A stretch of DNA of 64,000 bases from contig NZ_JAUSYY010000001.1 of NCBI RefSeq assembly GCF_030817175.1, positions 124,001-188,000 of the forward strand. The letters run 5' to 3'. Below, in pieces: positions 57,178-64,000 of the stretch (its first letter is position 1; each line of letters opens with the position of its first letter). The translations under genes and the position numbers were made by a program. The stretch comes from Agromyces ramosus. GTDB taxonomy: Bacteria > Actinomycetota > Actinomycetes > Actinomycetales > Microbacteriaceae. The notes below the pieces were generated by a model. That model did no database searches and was not told where the DNA came from. It saw nothing but the letters and a program-made list of their open reading frames with translations.

Positions 57178-58125
57178 TCAGTAGAGCAGGTTGGTGAGGC
57201 GTCGCCGGGCCGCCACCACGCGCGGCTCGTCGGTGCCGACGACCTCGAAGAGCTCGACGAGTCGCTCGCGCACCCGACGCTTGCCCTCGGCGTCGAGCGT
57301 CGGGAACAGGGTGAGCAGGCGGTCGAACGCGTCGTCGACGTGGCCGCCCGAGAGGTCGAGATCGGCGACATCGAGCTGGGCATCGAGGTCGCGCGGCGCC
57401 GCGGCGGCGGCGTTGCGGATCGTGTCGAGCGTCTTGCCGTCGAGCCGGCCCAGGAGGTTCGCCTGCGCGAGCCCGGCGACCGCGAGCGCGTCGCGCGGAT
57501 CTTGCGCGATCGCGGTGCGGTAGGCGGTCGCGGCTGCCGCGAAGTCGCCGCGCTCGATCGCGTCGTAGGCCTCTTGGTGGAGGGGCGGGAGGGGCTCCTC
57601 GACGGGCTCTGCCGCTTCCGTGCTCTCGGCGGCCGTGCTCGACTCGACACGACCTGCGACGCCGTGCTGCGCACCGAGCTCGAGGAGCTGGTCGAGCACC
57701 TGGTCGATCACGTCGTCGGGCTGCGCGCCCGCGAAGAGCGGAACCGGCTGCCCCGCAACGACCGCCACCACCGTGGGGATCGCCTGCGCCTGGAACGCCT
57801 GCACGAGCTGCGGGCTGCGGTCGGCATCGGCGGCGGCGAGTACGAGGCGGCCGTCGCGCGCTCGGATGAGTCGTTCGAGGCTCGCGAGGAGCGTCGTGGA
57901 CTGCTCGCTCCACGAGGCCCAGAGGGCGACGACGACCGGGACGGTACGCGAGAGCTCGAGTGTGGAACCGAACGCCGCGTCATCCGTCTCGAAGATGATC
58001 GGGTCGGATGCGCCGGACGCCGAGTGCGCGCCGGATGCAGCCCGCTCGGGCTGCTGCGATCGTTGCACGAGTGCCGACAGGTCGATGGCACCGCGCAGGC
58101 CGTCGGGAGGGATCGGGTTCGTCAC
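57178..58125 (-). CDS. YbbN/CnoX-like thioredoxin-TPR protein without redox cysteines
   Basis: A 315-residue protein with a thioredoxin fold (about 45-150) joined to a TPR-like helical domain (about 180-315), as in the chaperedoxin CnoX/YbbN. The active-site CxxC is replaced: LWASWSEQST has Ser73 and Ser76, and the protein has no cysteines in the domain, so it cannot act as an oxidoreductase. A holdase or GroEL-linked chaperone role is likely by family. GTG 58125 overlaps the upstream gene (GTGA). Confidence 0.85.
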   Translation of the reverse strand: MTNPIPPDGLRGAIDLSALVQRSQQPERAASGAHSASGASDPIIFETDDAAFGSTLELSRTVPVVVALWASWSEQSTTLLASLERLIRARDGRLVLAAADADRSPQLVQAFQAQAIPTVVAVVAGQPVPLFAGAQPDDVIDQVLDQLLELGAQHGVAGRVESSTAAESTEAAEPVEEPLPPLHQEAYDAIERGDFAAAATAYRTAIAQDPRDALAVAGLAQANLLGRLDGKTLDTIRNAAAAAPRDLDAQLDVADLDLSGGHVDDAFDRLLTLFPTLDAEGKRRVRERLVELFEVVGTDEPRVVAARRRLTNLLY

Positions 58126-59981
58126 GGGATCTCCGATGCTGCGATGAGGCTCTCGGACCAGCCGAGCAGGCGAATCTGTTCATTCTCGCCGGCGCCGACG
58201 CCGGGAACATAGAAGAGCAACTGGATGCCGCTCGACCGCTGTACGCCCTTGGCGCTCTGGCCGGTGAACCCGGACAGTGCCGCGGCGACGCCACCGGCCT
58301 GGAAGCCGGCGGTGCCACCGTCGTTGGGCACGCTCTGCTCGCCGCGTTGCAGCTCGACCGCGACCATGGCGCCGGCGTCGACGGTCGACAAGGCGATCGT
58401 CGGGGCGTCGCCCTCGACCGTCGTCACCGTGAGCGTGGCCGTGGGGTTCGCCGTCTCGGCCTCGGTCTTTCGCGTGGCCGCGTTGAGCAACTCGTCGAGG
58501 TCGGATGCCGCCAGGTCGAACATCGGCGCGAACGGGCTCGCCTCGCCGTTCTGCAGGATGTCGGCGTAGGCGGACGCGACCTGGCCCGTCGGCATCACGA
58601 GTCCCTTGAACTCGGGGCTGATGGGCGCGGCGCCGACGCTCGCCGGAGCGACGAGCGGCATGTCGGCGTCGGGTGCGAGCGCCATCGCGTACTCGACCTT
58701 GTAGTTCTCGCGCGGCGACTCCTGGACCAGCACGAGCGCGGTCGGCGCGATCGTGGGGTCGTCGGCGTTCTTGGCGATCGTGAGCACGGTGCGGGGCCAT
58801 CCGGTGACCTGCTGGGGAAGGGTCAGGGTGAGCGGAGAGGCGGGGATGGCGGACGGTGCAGGGTGCTCAGCCAGCACGCCGCGGATCGCGTAGTTCGCAG
58901 TGCGGGCCTCGAGCGCGGGGCCCGTGAATCGCTCGGCGGCCACCGCCGCGTCACGTGAGGCGTCGACCTCGTTCGCGAACACGGCCACGCGGCGCATGAT
59001 GCGCTCCATCTGCGGCACGGTGACGGCGGGCTCGGCCGCGAGCTCACCCTCGGCGGGCTCTTCAGCCGGCTCGCCGGCCTCGGTCGGGGTCGGCGGCGCG
59101 GACGTTGCCGGAGCGCCGAGGTCGAAGCTCGGCCAGTAGTCGGCCGAGCACGCGCTGAGGGCGAACGCCGGGATCACGATCAGCGGAACGAGCGCCACCC
59201 GCTTGGCGCGGCCGATCGCACGGCGGCCGCCGCCGGTGACCTGGTTGCGCCGCGAGGGCTTGGGCGCGCTGGGCAGCCTGCCGCGGGGACCCTTCGGAAG
59301 GTTGCGGCGCGGACCGCGCGAGCGGCGATGATGCGCGAAGCCCGAGACGACGAGGGCGATGCCGACGAGGAAGACGAGGGCGCCGCCGACGATGAGCGGC
59401 CCGGCCCACGGGGTCGAGTTCTCGAGCGGCCAGTCGATCGAGACCTGTGACGGTGCCTGCTCGGCTCCGGGTGCCGCGATGAGCACGGAGATGCCGTCGG
59501 GTACGTCGACGGTCGTCGTGATCGAGCCTTCAGCGGTGAATTCGTCGAGCCACAGGTCTGAGCCGGCCGGCGATGGGGCGGGTTCGGCGGCGGTCGTGGC
59601 ATCCGTCGCCTCCGGAGGCGCGGTCGTAGCCGGCGGCGCCGCAGGCTCCTCGGACTCCGCGACGACGACCTCGCTCACGAGCGTCTCGGCGTCGGCGTCG
59701 TAGTGCACCGAGGTGTAGGGCTCGTCGGCGAGCCAGGCCTGCACGTCGGAGCTGCGGCCATAGGAGAGGAACACCTCGGGCGAGCCCGACACCGTGAGCG
59801 TCTGCTTCCCGGGGTGCGCCGCGAGCGCGTCGGGCTCGAGCACGATGAAATCCTCCTCGCCGTCGAATTCACTCGACAAGGACACGCGATCGGGCTCGAG
59901 GAACACGGTGCGCTGGGCGATGCCGAACCCGATCATCACGGCCGCGGCGATGAACGCCACGATTGCGAGGACAAAGCGCAC
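58122..59981 (-). CDS. Large envelope protein with internal lipobox-like segment
   Basis: A 619-residue protein of unknown family. Layout: N-terminal helix (1-22), extracytoplasmic domain with Pro/Thr/Ala linker (25-190), second helix (about 193-215), a very basic cytoplasmic loop (217-261), then a third hydrophobic segment ending A-L-S-A-C278 that looks like a lipoprotein signal inside the protein, followed by a large C-terminal exterior domain (280-619). It resembles a membrane protein fused to a lipoprotein. GTG 59981 has GGAGG 6 nt upstream. Coupled to the YbbN-like gene. Confidence 0.75.
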   Translation of the reverse strand: MRFVLAIVAFIAAAVMIGFGIAQRTVFLEPDRVSLSSEFDGEEDFIVLEPDALAAHPGKQTLTVSGSPEVFLSYGRSSDVQAWLADEPYTSVHYDADAETLVSEVVVAESEEPAAPPATTAPPEATDATTAAEPAPSPAGSDLWLDEFTAEGSITTTVDVPDGISVLIAAPGAEQAPSQVSIDWPLENSTPWAGPLIVGGALVFLVGIALVVSGFAHHRRSRGPRRNLPKGPRGRLPSAPKPSRRNQVTGGGRRAIGRAKRVALVPLIVIPAFALSACSADYWPSFDLGAPATSAPPTPTEAGEPAEEPAEGELAAEPAVTVPQMERIMRRVAVFANEVDASRDAAVAAERFTGPALEARTANYAIRGVLAEHPAPSAIPASPLTLTLPQQVTGWPRTVLTIAKNADDPTIAPTALVLVQESPRENYKVEYAMALAPDADMPLVAPASVGAAPISPEFKGLVMPTGQVASAYADILQNGEASPFAPMFDLAASDLDELLNAATRKTEAETANPTATLTVTTVEGDAPTIALSTVDAGAMVAVELQRGEQSVPNDGGTAGFQAGGVAAALSGFTGQSAKGVQRSSGIQLLFYVPGVGAGENEQIRLLGWSESLIAASEIP

Positions 59982-60164
59982 GAATTACCTCCAGTGCCGC
60001 GGTATCGCGGCTTCCGACAAAGACATTCCACACTACCGGCCGTGTCTGGGAGTCTCCTAACCGCGCGCTGGGGATCGGGTGACCGTGGCACATCCGCTTG
60101 CCCGTACAATCGGATCACATCCCGCATGCGCCCCCACAAACGCGGGACACGATCCGGAGGAAGA

Positions 60165-61778
60165 ATGGCCGTCGAAGAGACCGAGTTCACGCAGGTGTTC
60201 CGCGGATACGACAAGGACGAGGTCGATAAGGCCCTCAACGGGCTGCGTCGCGACATCATCGCCGCGAACAACCAGTCCGCTGACAACGCGAAAGAGAACA
60301 AGCGCCTGCTGGCGCGCATCGAGGAGCTCACGGCCGAGCTCGAAGAGGTCGGCAGCCCCACCTTCTCCGGCCTCGGCACCAAGCTCGAGAACACGCTCCG
60401 CGTCGCCGAAGAGCAGTCGACGCGACTCATCGCACAGGCGGACATCGACGCCGAGAAGCTTCGCCGCGCGGCCGAAGACGAGGCGCACCTCCTGCGCTCC
60501 GACGCGCACGAGCTCGCCGAGCGCACGCTCACCGAGGCGCGCTCGCAGGCGAACCGCATCCTCGAGAACGCCCGCGCCGAAGCCGACGACATGATCTCGC
60601 GCTCGCATGAGTCGAGCGAGCAGCTTCGTCAAGACGCCGCACGCGATGCCGCCGCCATCCGCGGCGCCGTCGCCACTGAGACGGCCGAGCTGCGCTCGAG
60701 CGCGAAGCGCGAGTCCGCGGCGATGACCGCTGCCGCCGAGCGCAAGGCCTCCGAGATCCTGGTCGCGGCGAACGCCGAGGCGACTGAGGCACGCGCTACC
60801 GCAGCCGGCCTCACCCAGGAGACCGAGCAGACCCGCGCCGAGGTCGCCATCGAGCTCGACCGTGCCCGTGCAGACCTCGCCCGCGAGACCGAACAGGCGC
60901 GCATCGACCTGGCCGCCGAGACCGAGCAGGCCCGCCTCGACCTCGAGCGCGAATCAGCCGAAGCCCGCGCCGCCATCGACGCCGAGATCGCCGAGCGCCG
61001 CGCAGCGCTCGTGCACGAGCTCGAGCAGGCACGCACCGATCTCGACCGTGAGCTCGAGGCCAGCCGCGTCGAGCTCGCCGAGCAGCGCGAGCAGGCGAAG
61101 GTCGACCGCGAGCGTGAGGCCGAGGCAGCACGCCTCAAGCTCCAGCACGAGCTCGAGCGCATCCGCGCCAAGCACGCGGCCGACCTCGAGCAGATGCGCG
61201 CAGACCTCGCCCTCGAGCAGGAGCAGGCTCGAGCCGACTTCGATGCGGAGTCCGAGCAGGCCCGCATCGATCTCGACAACCAGCTCACCGCCATGCGCAA
61301 GAAGACGACGCACGAGGTCAACCGCATGCGGCGCGAGATCGAGAAGGCCCACCTCGACCTCGAGTCCGAACTGTCGACGAAGCGCGACGAGGCCGAGCAG
61401 GAGCTGCTCACCGCGCACCAGGAAGCCGTCGCGCAGACGCAGAAGTTCCTCGACGACGCGAACGCCGAGCTCGCCGAGGCGGTCGCCCGCACCGCCGAGA
61501 GCCGTGCCGAGGCCGACCGCCTCGAGACCGAGGTCCGCGCCGAGATCGCCGTCGTTCGCGACAAGGCCGACGATGAGGCGCGCGATCGCATCGCCGCGGC
61601 GCACGACCACGCGCGCAAGCTCATCGCCGATGCCGAGGAGCGCACCCGTGCGCTCGTGGCCGACGCCGAAGACCGCTTGTCGCAGATTAGGATCGAGCGC
61701 GACGCTGTCGCCGGCTACTTCGAGAGCCTGCGCGGCGTGCTGACGCAGGCCGAACAGGTGGCTGCCAAGACGAAGTAG
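60165..61778 (+). CDS. DivIVA-like coiled-coil protein
   Basis: A 537-residue cytoskeletal-type protein. Its first 50 residues (FTQVFRGYDKDEVDKALNGL) resemble the DivIVA/Wag31 membrane-curvature domain; the remainder is nearly continuous coiled coil rich in Glu, Ala, Arg and Asp. It contains imperfect repeats of E-T-E-Q-A-R-x-D-L (about 250-420). It may scaffold polar growth like Scy/FilP of Streptomyces (inference). GGAGGAAGA precedes ATG 60165; TACAAT near 60105 is a likely -10, leaving a leader of some 55 nt with a small hairpin (TCCCGC/GCGGGA). Confidence 0.87.
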   Translation: MAVEETEFTQVFRGYDKDEVDKALNGLRRDIIAANNQSADNAKENKRLLARIEELTAELEEVGSPTFSGLGTKLENTLRVAEEQSTRLIAQADIDAEKLRRAAEDEAHLLRSDAHELAERTLTEARSQANRILENARAEADDMISRSHESSEQLRQDAARDAAAIRGAVATETAELRSSAKRESAAMTAAAERKASEILVAANAEATEARATAAGLTQETEQTRAEVAIELDRARADLARETEQARIDLAAETEQARLDLERESAEARAAIDAEIAERRAALVHELEQARTDLDRELEASRVELAEQREQAKVDREREAEAARLKLQHELERIRAKHAADLEQMRADLALEQEQARADFDAESEQARIDLDNQLTAMRKKTTHEVNRMRREIEKAHLDLESELSTKRDEAEQELLTAHQEAVAQTQKFLDDANAELAEAVARTAESRAEADRLETEVRAEIAVVRDKADDEARDRIAAAHDHARKLIADAEERTRALVADAEDRLSQIRIERDAVAGYFESLRGVLTQAEQVAAKTK

Positions 61779-61806
61779 TCGACGAGCGAGGGGCGCTGCT
61801 CTGTTC

Positions 61807-62871
61807 ATGAAGATCCAGAACGCGTTCCGCATCGGCCTCGTCGGCACCCTCGGTGTCGGCGTGGGCCTGCTCATCCTCACCTCGATCGCGACGCTGTCGA
61901 CGATCATCACCTACATCGGCGCTGCACTCTTCCTGGCCCTCGGCCTCGACCCGGCGATCAGCTGGCTCGAGCGCCGGGGGCTGCCACGTTGGGCGGCCAT
62001 CCTCATCGTGATGACGGGAGTCGGACTGCTCGTCGCCGCGTTGGTGCTCGCGGTCGTGCCGATCATCGTCGACCAGGTCGGCCAGCTCGTCGAGGAGCTC
62101 CCCCGCATCATCGCCCGGGTGAACTCGGAAGACTGGATCGAAGCGCTCAAGCAGCAGTTCCCCCAAGTCCCGATCGACGAGATCAACGCCCAGGTCACGA
62201 ACGGCATCAACGACTTCTTCACCAACCCCGACAAGCTCAGCGAGCTCGCGGGCGGGGTACTCCAAGTGGCTGTCGCCATCGGCGCGGGCGTCTTCGCCGT
62301 GGTCATCGTCTTCATCCTGACGCTCTACTTCGCGGCCGCCCTGAACACCATGAAGCGGGCGACGTACCAGCTCGTGCCCGCGTCGAAGCGTGCCCGTTTC
62401 GCCGACCTCACCGAGCAGATCACGCAATCGGTCGGTCGGTACGTGCTCGGGCAGGTCTCGCTCGCCGCCATCAACGGCGTCCTGAGCTTCGTGTTCCTGT
62501 CGATCATCCAGGCACCGTTCCCCGCAGTGCTGGCGTTTCTCGCATTCTTCTTCTCGCTGATCCCGCTCGTCGGCACGCTCACGGGCTCGGTGCTGATCGT
62601 CCTCGTCTGCCTGATCCCCGGCCTCGGCTCCCCGCTCACCGCACTGGTCGCGGCGATCTACTACGTCGTCTACATGCAGGTCGAGGCCTACATCCTGAGC
62701 CCGCGCGTCATGAACCGCGCCGTGAAGGTGCCTGGCGCGCTCGTGGTGATCGCCGCCCTCGCGGGCGGTTCCCTCCTCGGGATCCTCGGCGCACTGATCG
62801 CGATCCCCGTCGCCGCGGCGGCGCTGCTGATCATCAAGCAGGTCGTGATTCCGCGGCAGAACGAGCTGTAG
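61807..62871 (+). CDS. AI-2E family transporter (PerM/UPF0118)
   Basis: A 354-residue membrane protein with about eight hydrophobic segments and the family core (VGTLTGSVLIVLVCLIPGL, YYVVYMQVEAYILSPRVMNRAVKVP). Relatives include the E. coli exporter TqsA, and sodium/proton antiport has been reported for others, so the transported solute is not predictable. It begins 28 bp after the coiled-coil gene and is probably co-transcribed. Converges with the hydrolase gene at 6 bp. Confidence 0.93.
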   Translation: MKIQNAFRIGLVGTLGVGVGLLILTSIATLSTIITYIGAALFLALGLDPAISWLERRGLPRWAAILIVMTGVGLLVAALVLAVVPIIVDQVGQLVEELPRIIARVNSEDWIEALKQQFPQVPIDEINAQVTNGINDFFTNPDKLSELAGGVLQVAVAIGAGVFAVVIVFILTLYFAAALNTMKRATYQLVPASKRARFADLTEQITQSVGRYVLGQVSLAAINGVLSFVFLSIIQAPFPAVLAFLAFFFSLIPLVGTLTGSVLIVLVCLIPGLGSPLTALVAAIYYVVYMQVEAYILSPRVMNRAVKVPGALVVIAALAGGSLLGILGALIAIPVAAAALLIIKQVVIPRQNEL

Positions 62872-62877
62872 CGGCCG

Positions 62878-63624
62878 TCAGCCCTGAACGGATGCCGCCG
62901 GCCAACGCGTCGGCAAAGGAAGCGCAGCCGGATTCACCGTCGCCACGATCTCGTCGAGCACGCGGCGCGTCTGTGCCTCGCCGACCCAGAGGTGCTTGCC
63001 GCCCGCGACGTCGATGCGGCGTACGTGCGGCAGGCCGGCGAATCGCTCGGCGGCCTCTGCCGGCCGCAGGTAGTCGTCGTGCTCGGGGATGATCGCGACG
63101 AGCGACGGCGTGGCGCCCTGCCACCGGGCCAGCTCCTCGGCGCTCGTGCGATGCAGTGGAGGCGAGAGCAGGATCGCACCCTCGATTCGATGCTCGAGGC
63201 CGTACTTCAGGGCGAGCTCGGTGCCGAAGGACCAGCCCACGAGCCACGGATGCGGCAGGGCGCGGGCTTCGACGAAGGCCATCGCGGCCGCGACATCCGC
63301 TCGCTCCTCGATGCCCTCGCCGAAGGCGCCGTCGCTCGTACCGCGCGGAGACGCCGTGCCACGGGTGTTGAAACGCAGCACCGCGAGATCGGCGAGAGCC
63401 GGCAGGCGGGCGGCGGCCTTACGCAGGATGTGGGAGTCCATGAAGCCACCGGCCGTGGGCAGCGGATGCAACGTCACGAGCGTCGCCACCGGGTCGCGCT
63501 CGAGCGGCGTCGCCAGTTCGCCGACGAGCGTGAGCCCGTCGCCGGTGCGCAACTCGATCTCCTCACGGCGCGCAGGCAGTTCGATGCCCGCACGGATCTC
63601 GACCTCGTCGTGTTCGCTGCTCAC
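62878..63624 (-). CDS. Alpha/beta hydrolase (dienelactone/KANL3-like)
   Basis: A 248-residue soluble hydrolase. Oxyanion region LHPLPTAGGFMDSH, nucleophile Ser in LVGWSFGTELALKYG, acid in PEHDDYLRPAE and catalytic His in GGKHLWVG. The GWSFG elbow and short cap suggest a carboxylesterase-like enzyme for small esters. GTG 63624 overlaps the upstream gene stop (GTGA), so the two are translationally coupled. Confidence 0.87.
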   Translation of the reverse strand: MSSEHDEVEIRAGIELPARREEIELRTGDGLTLVGELATPLERDPVATLVTLHPLPTAGGFMDSHILRKAAARLPALADLAVLRFNTRGTASPRGTSDGAFGEGIEERADVAAAMAFVEARALPHPWLVGWSFGTELALKYGLEHRIEGAILLSPPLHRTSAEELARWQGATPSLVAIIPEHDDYLRPAEAAERFAGLPHVRRIDVAGGKHLWVGEAQTRRVLDEIVATVNPAALPLPTRWPAASVQG

Positions 63625-63929
63625 CGTGCTCCGATCCTCCAGCAGTGCGTGTGCCAGTGCCGGCGTGCGGCGAGGTCCGCCGCGTCGCCGAGGACGCCGT
63701 CAGCCCGCCAGGCGACGAGATGCGCCGTGCCCGGCTCGACGTCGAGTCCGCAGCCCGGGCAGAGGTAGGCCTTCACGGCCTGGACCTCGGAGACCGGCTG
63801 CACGTTCCATTCACGGCCGGCGCGCTGCTCGGTGCGGCGCCATCCGGTGGTGAGCCGCTCGACATCGAGGTCGGGATGCCCCTCGCGTGCACGGGCCGCT
63901 CGACCCTTGGATCGGTTCGAGCGCACCAT
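63621..63929 (-). CDS. Small zinc-ribbon protein
   Basis: A 102-residue conserved actinobacterial protein with a Cys pair in YLCPGCGLDVEPG and a C-terminal His/Cys set in RRHWHTHCWR, together a plausible zinc site. The N-terminus is basic (MVRSNRSKGRAARA). Some homologues are called ATP/GTP-binding, but no P-loop is present. TACACT at 63936-63941 is 6 nt from the ATG (leaderless). Upstream 63942-64000 holds no visible gene. Confidence 0.78.
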   Translation of the reverse strand: MVRSNRSKGRAARAREGHPDLDVERLTTGWRRTEQRAGREWNVQPVSEVQAVKAYLCPGCGLDVEPGTAHLVAWRADGVLGDAADLAARRHWHTHCWRIGAR

Positions 63930-64000
63930 GCTTCCAGTGTAGGCGCGCCTGACGCGCGCCTTGGTCGCCCGAGCGCGTCTGCCGGGCGACGGATGCCTCA

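Noticed and set aside
63621..63929. ATP/GTP-binding protein, as homologues of this small gene are sometimes called
   Set aside because: There is no P-loop or other nucleotide motif; only a Cys/His set suggesting zinc binding.

Overview
The window is GC-rich actinobacterial chromosome, about 70% G+C by eye, densely coding on both strands. Gene content (a GlbO-type truncated haemoglobin, GlgE, fused EcfA with YkoE, oligoribonuclease, GatCAB, a DivIVA-like coiled-coil protein) together with the recurrent GGCATCC/GGATGCC word suggests Microbacteriaceae, perhaps near Agromyces. The family and genus placement is inference. I see no prophage, insertion sequence, CRISPR array or secondary-metabolite cluster. 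This is mostly core genome with a few scars.

Layout. 1-3.2 kb: DNA glycosylase (cut by the window edge), rpiB, a DUF2332 protein and a zinc-ribbon SDR. 3.3-12.4 kb: two same-strand aminopeptidase N paralogues flanking an ABC exporter plus two-component cassette. 12.4-18.5 kb: MscS channel, truncated haemoglobin, FAD dehydrogenase, acyl-CoA thioesterase, and a Rieske lipoprotein paired with a DUF2231 membrane protein. 18.5-21.7 kb: hotdog thioesterase, EttA, a lipoprotein and an SSB. 21.9-29.4 kb: aldo/keto reductase, a decayed EamA transporter, NadE, a CPA2 antiporter, tRNA-Arg, Orn, tRNA-His followed by a broken tandem copy, a minimal metallopeptidase and a degenerate DD-peptidase homologue. 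29.5-33.2 kb: a TPP-riboswitch operon coding YkoE, fused EcfA, EcfT and an uncharacterised P-loop kinase. 33.2-46.6 kb: GerW-like protein, DinB, GatCAB, a Tat-exported phosphoesterase, LigA, a frameshifted mnmA and a cysteine desulfurase. 46.6-57.2 kb: alpha-glucan metabolism (GlgX, GlgP, GlgE, GlgB) with a YbaK deacylase and an alpha/beta hydrolase. 57.2-64 kb: a YbbN-like protein, a large envelope protein, the coiled-coil protein, an AI-2E family exporter and a hydrolase with a small zinc-binding partner.

How the genes work together. GlgE and GlgB are translationally overlapped and should build branched alpha-glucan from maltose-1-phosphate; GlgX and GlgP, encoded nearby, should take it apart. 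Cysteine desulfurase lies directly upstream of mnmA, as expected for sulfur supply to tRNA thiolation, but mnmA carries a one-base insertion here. The ECF operon is a thiamine-precursor uptake unit whose last gene is a candidate salvage kinase.

The most general pattern I found is regulatory. About twenty genes have a TANNNT -10 hexamer 6-8 bases (mostly exactly 6) before the start codon, which predicts leaderless mRNAs. I used it to choose several start codons (glgE, glgP, nadE, mnmA, the SDR). I did not find a large undescribed defence or mobile system; the best candidates for new biology are the riboswitch-controlled kinase, the tRNA-His partial duplication, and several enzyme homologues that have lost catalytic residues.
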